From: a virus
DNA: 29,901 nt
Reading direction: 5' to 3' (one strand)
Virus record (IMG/VR): IMGVR_UViG_3300037584_002121
Coordinates: 1 to 29,901 of that record
A model generated the notes under the pieces. The model was not told where the DNA came from, did not search any database, and saw nothing but the letters and a program-made list of their open reading frames with translations. Shown piece by piece: positions 1 through 8,472 of the stretch (the stretch's first letter is position 1; every line of letters begins with the position of its first letter). A program made the position numbers and the translations under genes.

Positions 1-1
1 G

Positions 2-1777
2 GAGTCAAATAGATTATTCTTTATTTTCTGGGAAGCTTGTAAGGCAGATTCACGATCCTATGGGATGTGTTACCTTAAGAACAGGCGTTCCGGGTTTTCT
101 TTCATGGCCTCAGGAGAGGTGGTTAACCTGGCAACCATATCAAGTGACAGTAGGTATGGTATATTATCCAAGTCCGGTCCTGATGCAAAGAAGATGTTCA
201 CAGATAAGGTGGTACCCATATCAGTTAATTATCCCTTCTTTTTCAAGCCGACCCAGGACGGAATGGACCGTCCAAAGACCGAACTTGCCTACCGTGTCCC
301 CGCCTCCAAATTTACCAGACGCTCCATCACCATTACCACCGATGCCAACGAAACCTTACAACAGGAATTACAGGGACTTGACACCACCATCGATTGGAAG
401 AACACCGGTGATAACTCCTACGATGGGGAGAAACTCAAGCTCCTCGTCCATGATGAATCGGGGAAGTGGGAGAAGCCCAACAACATCCTCAACAACTGGA
501 GGGTTACGAAAACCACATTAAGATTAGGTAGTAGAATTATTGGCAAATGCATGATGGGATCAACATCAAACGCTTTAGATAAAGGTGGTAGAAACTTTAA
601 AAAATTATATGATGAATCAGATGTTACTAAAAGAAACCGCAACGGACAGACTAGTTCGGGATTATATAGTTTGTTCATACCTATGGAATGGAACTACGAA
701 GGATACATTGATTCTTATGGCTTACCTGTCTTCGAAACTCCCGACACAGAAGTACTTGGACCACAAGGCGAGTCTATCGACCTTGGGGTTATTGAATACT
801 GGGAAAATGAAGTCGATGGCTTAAAAGATAATCAAGATGCTTTAAATGAGTTTTATAGACAATTTCCAAGAACTACAAAACACGCATTTAGAGATGAATC
901 TAAATCTTCTTTATTTAATCTAACAAAAATATATCAACAAATAGATTTTAACGAAGATCAAAACAATAAAACATTAGTTACACAGGGTAATTTTATGTGG
1001 GAGAAAGGAATTAAAGACACAAGAGTAGTATTTTTTCCTAGCAATCAAGGTAGATTTTATGTAACTTGGGTTCCTGATAAAAATTTACAAAATAGATACA
1101 TAGAAAGAAATGGTATTAAATACCCTGGTAATGATCATATAGGAGCTTTTGGCTGTGATCCATATGATATATCAGGTACAGTAGATAAACGAGGTTCTAA
1201 TGGAGCATTACACGGACTTACAAAGTTTAGTATGGAAAACGCACCAGCTGATCACTTTTTTTTAGAATACATAGCAAGACCTCAAACTGCTGAAATATTT
1301 TTTGAAGATGTATTAATGGCTTGTGTATTTTACGGTATGCCAATACTTGCAGAAAATAATAAACCAAGACTTTTATATCACTTTAAACGTAGAGGTTATA
1401 GAGGTTTTGCAATGAATAGACCTGATAAACTTAGAAATAAATTATCAGTTACTGAAAGAGAAATAGGTGGTATACCTAATTCTAGTGAAGATATAAAACA
1501 AGCTCATGCTGCTGCTATTGAATCTTATATTGAAACAACCGTAGGATTTAATGGTGATACTTATGGTGACGTTTATTTTCAACGTACACTTGAAGACTGG
1601 GCTGCTTTTGATATAAATAATAGAACAACACATGATGCTTCTATTAGTTCTGGTCTTGCTTTAATGGCGTGTAATAAAAATAGATACGCTCCAGTAAGCA
1701 GAAGAAAGCGAGATCCAATTGATCTTGGAATTAAAAAATATGATAATCGAGGTTCGTTATCAAAAATAATTAAGTAA
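2..1777 (+). CDS. terL: Terminase large subunit (5' partial)
   Basis: This is the ATP-driven packaging motor and headful nuclease. The frame is open through the left edge of the window, so the gene starts upstream. An ATG at position 65 cannot be the true start, because the P-loop-like motif (KNRRSGFSF) follows it within about ten residues. Walker B is a hydrophobic run ending in Asp-Glu at nt 452-457, and a coupling motif (GSTSN) lies near nt 553-567. The RNase H-like nuclease domain follows, with a probable metal-binding Asp in GCDPYD at nt 1151-1168 and a later acidic candidate in LAENNKPR. The P-loop is deviant, with Arg-Arg-Ser-Gly-Phe-Ser instead of GxxGKT; such variation is known among phage TerL proteins. 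The first ~515 nt are far richer in GC and use different synonymous codons from the rest. The gene stops directly against the portal ATG. TerL identity is confident; the symbol follows function. Confidence 0.88.
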   Translation, partial: ESNRLFFIFWEACKADSRSYGMCYLKNRRSGFSFMASGEVVNLATISSDSRYGILSKSGPDAKKMFTDKVVPISVNYPFFFKPTQDGMDRPKTELAYRVPASKFTRRSITITTDANETLQQELQGLDTTIDWKNTGDNSYDGEKLKLLVHDESGKWEKPNNILNNWRVTKTTLRLGSRIIGKCMMGSTSNALDKGGRNFKKLYDESDVTKRNRNGQTSSGLYSLFIPMEWNYEGYIDSYGLPVFETPDTEVLGPQGESIDLGVIEYWENEVDGLKDNQDALNEFYRQFPRTTKHAFRDESKSSLFNLTKIYQQIDFNEDQNNKTLVTQGNFMWEKGIKDTRVVFFPSNQGRFYVTWVPDKNLQNRYIERNGIKYPGNDHIGAFGCDPYDISGTVDKRGSNGALHGLTKFSMENAPADHFFLEYIARPQTAEIFFEDVLMACVFYGMPILAENNKPRLLYHFKRRGYRGFAMNRPDKLRNKLSVTEREIGGIPNSSEDIKQAHAAAIESYIETTVGFNGDTYGDVYFQRTLEDWAAFDINNRTTHDASISSGLALMACNKNRYAPVSRRKRDPIDLGIKKYDNRGSLSKIIK

Positions 1778-4138
1778 ATGAATATATATACAAATGCCTA
1801 TAGCGCTTTTCCTAGCCAAGTTGTGCCGGATGCAGAAAAATCTTCTTTTGAGTATGGAAGACAAGTAGCACAAGCTATTGAAGGCGAGTGGTGGAGACAA
1901 GGTGGTAATGGCACTAGATTTGCTACATCATTTAATAGGTTTCATAGTTTAAGATTATACGCAAGAGGTGAGCAACCAGTTCAAAAATATAAAGATGAAT
2001 TAGCTATCAATGGTGATATGTCTTATTTAAATTTAGACTGGAAACCAGTTCCTGTAATATCTAAATTTGTAGATATAGTGGTAAATGGTTTATCTAATAA
2101 ATCTTTTGAAATAAAAGCATTTGCACAAGATCCAGTATCTTTAAAAAAGCGAACTGATTATGCTAATGCTATTATGCATGACATGTTAGCTCAACCTTAT
2201 TTACAAAACCTAGAATCTAATTTAGGTGTAAATAATTATAAAAGTACAACACCAACAGCTTTACCAGAGAATCAAGAAGAGCTAGATCTTCACATGCAGT
2301 TAAGCTATAAACAATCTATAGAAATAGCTGAAGAAGAAGTTATAGATAATACTCTTGCTAAAAATAGATTTGAAAATATAAAGAAAAGATTTAATTATGA
2401 TTTAGTTACATTAGGTATTGGTGCTGTTAAAACAGACTGGAATTTAGCTAATGGTGTAACAGTTGATTATGTAGACCCAGCAAGATTAATATATTCTTAC
2501 ACAGAAGATCCAAATTTTGAAGATATATATTATGTAGGTGAGGTAAAGCAATTAACTATAGGTGAAATTGCTAAAAAGTTTCCACACCTAACTGATGAGC
2601 AATTAGATAAAATACAAAAAACAAAAGGTATTAGAAACCAATTATATGGTTGGCAGACATACGATGAAAATACTATACAAGTTTTATTTTTTGAATATAA
2701 AACTTATAATACTCAAGTATTTAAAATTAAACAAGGACAAAATGGTTTAGAAAAAGCTATTGAAAAGCCAGATACATTTAATCCTGAACCTAGTGATAAT
2801 TTTGAAAGAGTCGGTAGAAAAATAGAAGTATTATATGAGGGTGTAAAAGTAATAGGTAACAACGAGCTTATTGAGTGGAGGTTGTCTGAAAATATGACTA
2901 GACCTTTTGCTGATACTACAAAAGTAGAAATGAGTTACGCTATATGTGCGCCTCGTATGTATAAAGGTAGGATAGATTCTATAGTAAACAGAATAACTGG
3001 GTTTGCTGATATGATACAGTTAACACATTTAAAACTACAACAAGTCATGTCGCGTATGGTACCAGATGGTGTTTACTTAGATATGGACGGTCTTGCTGAA
3101 GTGGATTTAGGTAATGGTACTAATTATAATCCAGCAGAAGCATTAAACATGTATTTTCAAACTGGTAGTATCGTTGGTAGATCACTAACTCAAGAAGGTG
3201 ATATGAATCCTGGTAAAGTTCCTATTCAAGAATTACAAACATCTAGTGGTCAAGGTAAAATACAAAGTTTAATTAGTACTTATCAATATTATTTACAGTT
3301 AATAAGAGATGTGACCGGGTTAAATGAAGCTAGAGATGGTAGTATGCCAGATAAAGACTCTTTAGTAGGTTTACAAAAAATGGCTGCTAATGCATCCAAT
3401 ACAGCTACAAAACATATATTACAAGCTAGTTTATGGCTTACGCTTAGAACATGTGAAAATATATCTTTAAAAGTAGCTGATTCATTAAGTTATCCTTTAA
3501 CTTTAAATTCTCTTAAAAGTTCTATATCTACTTATAACGTAGGTACTTTACAAGAAATAGGAAACTTAAATTTACATGACTTTGGTTTATACTTACAATT
3601 AGAACCAGAAGAAGAAGAAAAAGCACAGCTTGAACAAAATATTCAAATGGCTCTTCAGCAAGGTGGTATAGATTTAGAAGATGCTATAGACATAAGACAG
3701 ATTCATAATTTAAAACTTGCTAATGATTTATTAAAGCAAAAACGTAAAAAACGTCAAGCTATGGAGCAGCAGCAAGCTCAAATGAATATTCAAGCACAAG
3801 CAGATGCTAATGCACAAACTGCTGAAAGAGCTGCTATGGCTGAAGTACAAAAACAAGAAGCTTTATCTGCTCAAAATTTAAATTACGAAAAAGCTAAAAG
3901 TCAATTCGATATACAACGAATGCAAGTTGCTTCTCAAATTAAACAACAAGAGATGCAAATTCAATTTGATTTTGATAAACAACTAAAAGAAATGGAAGTT
4001 GATCAAATGATACAGCGTGAAAAGTATATTGAAGATCGTAAAGATAATAGAACCAAATTAGAAGGAACTCAACAGAGTAAAATGATAGATCAAAGAAAAT
4101 TTGATTTATTACCTACTAATTTCCAACAAAACCAATAA
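1778..4138 (+). CDS. Portal protein
   Basis: This is the dodecameric head-tail connector through which DNA is packaged and ejected. The 786-residue product begins immediately after the terminase stop and precedes a scaffold-like gene and the major capsid gene, the standard portal position. The N-terminal half contains the mixed core typical of portals (for example DLVTLGIGAVKTDW followed by VDYVDPARLIY near residues 210-240). The central part has a long helical region (ITGFADMIQLTHLKLQQVM). Residues from about 610 to 786 form a Gln/Glu/Lys-rich coiled coil, reminiscent of the C-terminal barrel helix of P22-type portals. Length and layout match portals of crAss-like and marine Bacteroidota podoviruses as I remember them. 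The upstream sequence is AT-rich with no Shine-Dalgarno. Portal identity rests on size, position and remembered family similarity. Confidence 0.85.
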   Translation: MNIYTNAYSAFPSQVVPDAEKSSFEYGRQVAQAIEGEWWRQGGNGTRFATSFNRFHSLRLYARGEQPVQKYKDELAINGDMSYLNLDWKPVPVISKFVDIVVNGLSNKSFEIKAFAQDPVSLKKRTDYANAIMHDMLAQPYLQNLESNLGVNNYKSTTPTALPENQEELDLHMQLSYKQSIEIAEEEVIDNTLAKNRFENIKKRFNYDLVTLGIGAVKTDWNLANGVTVDYVDPARLIYSYTEDPNFEDIYYVGEVKQLTIGEIAKKFPHLTDEQLDKIQKTKGIRNQLYGWQTYDENTIQVLFFEYKTYNTQVFKIKQGQNGLEKAIEKPDTFNPEPSDNFERVGRKIEVLYEGVKVIGNNELIEWRLSENMTRPFADTTKVEMSYAICAPRMYKGRIDSIVNRITGFADMIQLTHLKLQQVMSRMVPDGVYLDMDGLAEVDLGNGTNYNPAEALNMYFQTGSIVGRSLTQEGDMNPGKVPIQELQTSSGQGKIQSLISTYQYYLQLIRDVTGLNEARDGSMPDKDSLVGLQKMAANASNTATKHILQASLWLTLRTCENISLKVADSLSYPLTLNSLKSSISTYNVGTLQEIGNLNLHDFGLYLQLEPEEEEKAQLEQNIQMALQQGGIDLEDAIDIRQIHNLKLANDLLKQKRKKRQAMEQQQAQMNIQAQADANAQTAERAAMAEVQKQEALSAQNLNYEKAKSQFDIQRMQVASQIKQQEMQIQFDFDKQLKEMEVDQMIQREKYIEDRKDNRTKLEGTQQSKMIDQRKFDLLPTNFQQNQ

Positions 4139-4159
4139 CTAATTTTATAATATTTTATT

Positions 4160-5401
4160 ATGTCAGAAAAAGAAACAAAGAAGCCTGAGGTGACTAAAGA
4201 GGTCAAATCAGAAGGTGGAGATATGAAAATTAAATCAAAGCCAAAAGTAAAAAAGTTTAGCGAAAAGAAAAACGAACCTGTAAAGGTAGATCTAAGTAAA
4301 GATCCTAATGTTAAACTTGAAGAAGATATTAAAGTAGATTTAACTAAAAAACAAGAAGACGATGCCATTCAAATCGGAGAAACAAAGGAGGTACCTGTGG
4401 GCAACAAACCCGAAACTGGCAAAAAAGTGGACGAAGAAGTACGGGTCAGCAATACAGATGAAGTACAAAAGCCCAACTCGCCTCTTGTCGAAGTTACCGA
4501 AGAGTCCAAACCAGAAGTAAAAAAACTAGAGCAAGAAGTAAAAGAAGCTAAAAGAGATGAACAAGTATTAGGTAAAAAATTACCTGAAAATGTTGAAAAA
4601 CTAGTTACTTTTATGGAAGAAACTGGTGGTACAGTTGAAGACTATGTAAGATTAAATGCTGATTATTCAAAAGTAAACGATGATGTTTTATTAAAAGAAT
4701 ACTACAAGCAAACAAAACCTCATTTAAATGACGAAGAAGTTTCATTCATTATGGAAGAAAGTTTTAGTTATGACGATGATGTTGATGAACAGCGAGACAT
4801 CAAGAAAAAACAACTCGCTAAAAAAGAGGCTATAGCAGAAGCTAAAGACTTTTTAGAGGAATTGAAAGAACAATACTACGATGAAATTAAACTACGTCCA
4901 GGTATTAATCAAGAACAACAAAAAGCTTTAGATTTTTTTAACCGTTATAGCCAAGAACAAGAAATAGCTACGCAAAGGCATGAAACTTTTGTAAATGATA
5001 CTAAGCAACTATTTACCGATGAATTCAAAGGTTTTGATTTCGAAGTTGGTGAAAAGAAGTTTAGATACGGTATAAAAGATCCTAGCTCAATTGCAGAAAA
5101 TCAATCAAACATTAACAACTTCGTCGAGAGGTTCTTAGACAATGAAGGCAATGTTAAAGATACGAAAGGTTATCACAAAGCTATGTACGCTGCTCAGAAT
5201 ATAGACAAAATAGTAAATCATTTTTACGAGCAAGGCAAAACTGATGGAATTAAAACTGTAATGGATAATTCAAAAAATCCCACAACAGCTACTCGTGAGA
5301 CAGCTGGCGGTGATATTTTTATTGGTGGTCTTAAAGTTAAAGCTATTGACGGAGTAGACAGTTCAAAACTTAGAATAAAACGAAGTAAATTTAACAATTA
5401 A
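4160..5401 (+). CDS. Acidic coiled-coil protein, candidate capsid scaffolding protein
   Basis: The 413-residue product sits between portal and major capsid protein, where scaffolding proteins are encoded. It is highly charged (Lys/Glu/Asp). Residues 1-130 look disordered and contain a near-duplicate (VKVDLSK and IKVDLTK). The middle, residues 150-290, is helical and includes EDYVRLNADYSKVNDDVLL and a long Glu/Lys coiled coil. The C-terminal tail is basic (LRIKRSKFNN), like scaffold tails that bind coat protein. An unusually good Shine-Dalgarno-like AAAGGAGGT lies inside the gene just before an in-frame GTG at codon 80, within a local GC-rich patch (about 4380-4510). I see no protease signature. 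The scaffold role is inferred from position and composition; an internal core protein is the alternative. Confidence 0.65.
   Translation: MSEKETKKPEVTKEVKSEGGDMKIKSKPKVKKFSEKKNEPVKVDLSKDPNVKLEEDIKVDLTKKQEDDAIQIGETKEVPVGNKPETGKKVDEEVRVSNTDEVQKPNSPLVEVTEESKPEVKKLEQEVKEAKRDEQVLGKKLPENVEKLVTFMEETGGTVEDYVRLNADYSKVNDDVLLKEYYKQTKPHLNDEEVSFIMEESFSYDDDVDEQRDIKKKQLAKKEAIAEAKDFLEELKEQYYDEIKLRPGINQEQQKALDFFNRYSQEQEIATQRHETFVNDTKQLFTDEFKGFDFEVGEKKFRYGIKDPSSIAENQSNINNFVERFLDNEGNVKDTKGYHKAMYAAQNIDKIVNHFYEQGKTDGIKTVMDNSKNPTTATRETAGGDIFIGGLKVKAIDGVDSSKLRIKRSKFNN
4384..4399 (+). promoter_or_regulatory. Possible internal ribosome binding site with in-frame GTG
   Basis: AAAGGAGGT at 4384-4392, close to the full anti-Shine-Dalgarno complement, is followed after four bases by GTG at 4397. 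That GTG is in frame with the scaffold candidate (codon 80). It would give a 334-residue shorter product lacking the disordered N-terminus. Gene starts in this window otherwise have AT-rich leaders without a clear Shine-Dalgarno, so the match stands out. It may be chance, because it also encodes Lys-Glu-Val. Confidence 0.3.
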
Positions 5402-5412
5402 AACTATTTAAA

Positions 5413-6891
5413 ATGGGTGTATTAAGTCCTCAGTTCGGGAGTCTTATACCATCGCCTAAAAAACAAACTTTAGTAGACAACTACTTAAATTTTGCTGACG
5501 GTGGAGGTAATGATTTCGCGCAACAATATCTACCTGAAATATATGAAGCCGAGGTAGAACGTTATGGAAACAGAACGATTGGAGGCTTCTTAAGAATGGT
5601 TGGTGCTGAAATGCCAATGATGTCTGACCAAGTTGTATGGTCTGAACAAAACAGATTACATATCTCTTATGATAATGTATCAGTTTCTGGTTCAGGTGCA
5701 AACAACGGTAGTAGATTAACTATCGTAGGTGCAGACAACGCGGTATTTATTAACCAAACAATCGTAATTATGGATCCAAATGATCCTTCATTTACTGTAA
5801 AATGTATCGTTTCTGATTCAGGTGCAAACACTGGTTCAGCATTAGGTGCTTTAGTTATCGACGCTGTTCCTTATACTAGAGCTAAAATTAATGCTAATGT
5901 AGCCGCTGGTATGACTGGATTAAAAATGTTTGTTTATGGTTCTGAATTTGGAAAAGGATCTACATTAGATAACTCTACAGGTCAATCTGTTGAGCCACAA
6001 CTATCTGTATTTAGCAACAAACCAATTATTATTAGAGATAGATACGCGGTATCTGGATCTGATACAGCACAAATCGGCTGGGTTGAAGTAGCTGCTGAAG
6101 ATGGAACTTCTGGATACTTATGGTATCTAAAAGCTGAAGGTGAAACTAGATTAAGATTTGAAGATTATTTAGAAATGGCAATGATCGAAGGTGAATTAGC
6201 TAATGGTGCACAAGCAACCGCTATACGTGGTGTTGCAGCTTTAGGTTTCCCTGGAACTGCTGGTGCTGGACAAATCGGTACTGAAGGTTTATTTGCTGCT
6301 ATCAACAATGGCGGTAATGTACTTTCTGGATTTGCTGGTTCATTACAGGATTTTGATTCTGTATTACAATTACTAGATAGCCAAGGAGCTATTGAAGAGA
6401 ATATGTTATTCTTAGACAGAAAAACTGAGTTATTATTTGATAACATGTTAGCACAACAAAACTCTTACGGAGCTGGTGGTACATCTTATGGTGTATTTGA
6501 AAACTCTGAAGACATGGCGCTTAACTTAGGTTTCTCTGGATTTAGAAGAGGTTCATATGACTTCTACAAGACTTCTTGGAAATACTTAAACGACGCTTCA
6601 TTAAGAGGTGGATCTGCTAACTTTGTTAACGGTGACAATATCGATGGTGTATTAGTACCTGCTGGAACTTCTACAGTATACGATCAATTACTTGGAACAA
6701 ACATTAGAAGACCTTTCTTACATGTAAGATATAGAGCTTCTCAAGCTGATGATAGAAGAATGAAATCTTGGCTAACAGGTTCTGTTGGTGGAGCATTTAG
6801 TTCTACATTAGACGCGATGGAAGTAAACTTCTTATCTGAAAGATGTTTATGTGTTCAAGCTAGAAATAATTTTGTATTATTTACAGCTTAA
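5413..6891 (+). CDS. Major capsid protein
   Basis: This is the HK97-fold coat protein that builds the icosahedral head. The 492-residue product follows the scaffold candidate and is itself followed by a strong hairpin, as is common for this highly expressed gene. The N-terminus carries NYLNFADGGGNDFAQQYLPE and then RTIGGFLRMVGAEMPMMSDQ with VWSEQNRLHI. From memory these resemble the N-terminal arm of crAss-like phage major capsid proteins. Codon use is visibly more selective than in neighbouring genes (AAC, TTC, GGT, GCT, AGA), consistent with high expression. A compact Ala/Gly-rich region follows at about residues 265-320. The start ATG lies 11 nt after the previous stop, in an A-rich leader. 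MCP identity is confident from context; crAss-type affiliation is moderately so. Confidence 0.85.
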   Translation: MGVLSPQFGSLIPSPKKQTLVDNYLNFADGGGNDFAQQYLPEIYEAEVERYGNRTIGGFLRMVGAEMPMMSDQVVWSEQNRLHISYDNVSVSGSGANNGSRLTIVGADNAVFINQTIVIMDPNDPSFTVKCIVSDSGANTGSALGALVIDAVPYTRAKINANVAAGMTGLKMFVYGSEFGKGSTLDNSTGQSVEPQLSVFSNKPIIIRDRYAVSGSDTAQIGWVEVAAEDGTSGYLWYLKAEGETRLRFEDYLEMAMIEGELANGAQATAIRGVAALGFPGTAGAGQIGTEGLFAAINNGGNVLSGFAGSLQDFDSVLQLLDSQGAIEENMLFLDRKTELLFDNMLAQQNSYGAGGTSYGVFENSEDMALNLGFSGFRRGSYDFYKTSWKYLNDASLRGGSANFVNGDNIDGVLVPAGTSTVYDQLLGTNIRRPFLHVRYRASQADDRRMKSWLTGSVGGAFSSTLDAMEVNFLSERCLCVQARNNFVLFTA

Positions 6892-6900
6892 TTTTTATAT

Positions 6901-6930
6901 AGGTAAGGGCGCTTCGGCGCCCAATACCTT
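6901..6930 (+). terminator. GC-rich hairpin after the capsid gene
   Basis: AGGTA and TACCT flank a perfect GGGCGC/GCGCCC stem closed by a TTCG tetraloop, with small unpaired A/AA bulges. It lies in the 63-nt gap after the capsid stop. Such UUCG-capped stems are very stable. The downstream tract (TTTAACTTATTTAATT) is T-rich but not a clean run. It may therefore act as a partial terminator, or as a 3'-end stabiliser that raises capsid mRNA relative to downstream genes. Confidence 0.75.
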
Positions 6931-6954
6931 TAACTTATTTAATTATATTATATC

Positions 6955-7725
6955 ATGACAAAAAAAGTAAAAGTAAACCCAGCTGAAGAAGGTTGGGAAA
7001 TAAAAGATAGAACATATGTTTTAAGAGGTGACAAAAACCCTTTAACATATACAATAAAATCAAGACATACAGAAAAATATCCTCTGTTATATTTTGATAC
7101 AAATAAAAACTCACAAAGAGCATTAAGATACGCTACAAATCAATCTTCTTGTTTTACAGATGAACAAAAAGGTGAAGTAACTTTAAAACATATTATGTTT
7201 ACAGATGGTTCACTAACAGTTCCAAAACAAGAACAATCTTTACAAAAACTGCTTTCATTATATCACCCTGATAGAGACAAAAGATATAGAGAGCTTAAAC
7301 CTTTGCAACAAGCAGAATATGAGGTTGATGAAATAGAATATCAAATTGAAGCATTAAATATAGCTAAAACGCTAGATGTAGATCAAGCAGAAGCAATATT
7401 AAGAACTGAAATTGGTTCTGAGGTAAACCAAATGGCTTCAAAAGAAATAAAAAGAGACTTGTTAAAATTCGCTAGAGATAACTCAAAATTATTTATTGAA
7501 TTAGCTAACGATGAAAATGTACAGTTAAGAAACTTTGGTATCAAAGCTGTAGAACAAGGTTTAATACAATTAGCTAACGATCAAAGAAGTTTTACTATCG
7601 GTAAAAACAAAAGAAAACTATTTAGTGTTCCTTTTGACGAGAACCCATACGCAGCATTAGCAGCTTGGTTTAAGACTGATGAAGGAGTAGAAATTTATAA
7701 GAGCGTAGCTAAAAAGCTTATTTAA
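6955..7725 (+). CDS. Putative virion/head-associated protein, unknown family
   Basis: The 256-residue product starts just after the post-capsid hairpin. The N-terminal ~110 residues look like a small beta-rich domain (NPAEEGWEIKDRTYVLRGDK, then PLTYTIKSRHTEKYPLLYFD). Residues 110-210 are helical and charged, with QIEALNIAKTLDVDQAEAIL. The last third is mixed (PFDENPYAALAAWFKTDEGV). There is no signal peptide, membrane segment or enzyme motif I recognise. Its place between capsid and ring genes suggests a head-decoration, head-completion or assembly role. It could equally be a non-structural late factor. Function is not assigned. Confidence 0.6.
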   Translation: MTKKVKVNPAEEGWEIKDRTYVLRGDKNPLTYTIKSRHTEKYPLLYFDTNKNSQRALRYATNQSSCFTDEQKGEVTLKHIMFTDGSLTVPKQEQSLQKLLSLYHPDRDKRYRELKPLQQAEYEVDEIEYQIEALNIAKTLDVDQAEAILRTEIGSEVNQMASKEIKRDLLKFARDNSKLFIELANDENVQLRNFGIKAVEQGLIQLANDQRSFTIGKNKRKLFSVPFDENPYAALAAWFKTDEGVEIYKSVAKKLI

Positions 7726-7743
7726 CAATAAAAATAGATTATA

Positions 7744-8469
7744 ATGGCAATAAATGTTGATACTGTATACAAAACAGTTTTATTAATACTTAACCAACAA
7801 CAAAGAGGATATATGACACCTGATGAATTCAACAGAGTTGGTACTCAGGTGCAGTTAAATATATTTCAAGGTTATTTTGATGCACTTAATCAACAATATA
7901 GATTGCCTCAAAACGATACTGAATATGCTAACCGTGTTGAAAACATAGAAAAGCAATTACAGTATTTTCAAAGAACTGGAACCGTAGCTTATGTTGCAGG
8001 ACCACCTGCTCATTACACTTTAGCAGCTGACGGTACAGATGTAATATACAGATTAGGCTCTGTTTTTTATAAAGAAGCAGAGCTTACTCAGTATGCTCAA
8101 AGAAACGAAATAACTCAGTTATTATTATCTCCACTAACTCAACCCACAAGTAATTTTCCAATATATTTATATGAGAAAGATAAGATATTTGTATATCCTA
8201 CAACACTTGTAAGCGCTAATGAACGTCCAAATGTAACTATTTCTTATATTGCTAAGCCATTGGATATAGAGTGGAACTATACAATTGGTGGTGTTGGTCA
8301 ATATTTATACAACTCTGTTACATCAGTTGATTTTGATTTAAGTGTATCAGAGCAAACAAATGTTATAATACAAATACTAGCGTACGCAGGAGTAATAATA
8401 AATGATCCTACCATTATACAGGTAGCACAAATGGAACAACAACAAGAACAACAAACGCAAAACTCATAA
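7744..8469 (+). CDS. Neck/ring protein (head-tail connector component)
   Basis: The 241-residue product begins with a helical segment (VDTVYKTVLLILNQQQRGYM) followed by TPDEFNRVGTQVQLNIFQGY. From memory this pattern is typical of ring or connector proteins in crAss-like and marine Bacteroidota phages. A beta-rich central region (residues 95-200) follows. The C-terminus is a Gln-rich tail (MEQQQEQQTQNS). It sits between the capsid region and the gp4-like and muzzle genes, where the rings joining portal to tail are encoded. The leader AATAGATTATAATG is AT-rich. The specific ring number cannot be decided from sequence alone. Confidence 0.65.
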   Translation: MAINVDTVYKTVLLILNQQQRGYMTPDEFNRVGTQVQLNIFQGYFDALNQQYRLPQNDTEYANRVENIEKQLQYFQRTGTVAYVAGPPAHYTLAADGTDVIYRLGSVFYKEAELTQYAQRNEITQLLLSPLTQPTSNFPIYLYEKDKIFVYPTTLVSANERPNVTISYIAKPLDIEWNYTIGGVGQYLYNSVTSVDFDLSVSEQTNVIIQILAYAGVIINDPTIIQVAQMEQQQEQQTQNS

Positions 8470-8472
8470 CAC

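Noticed and set aside
60-521. A 153-codon open frame overlapping the 5' part of the terminase
   Set aside because: It lies in another frame across the P-loop and Walker B coding region. Its Pro/Ser/Thr-rich product reflects the local GC-rich composition.
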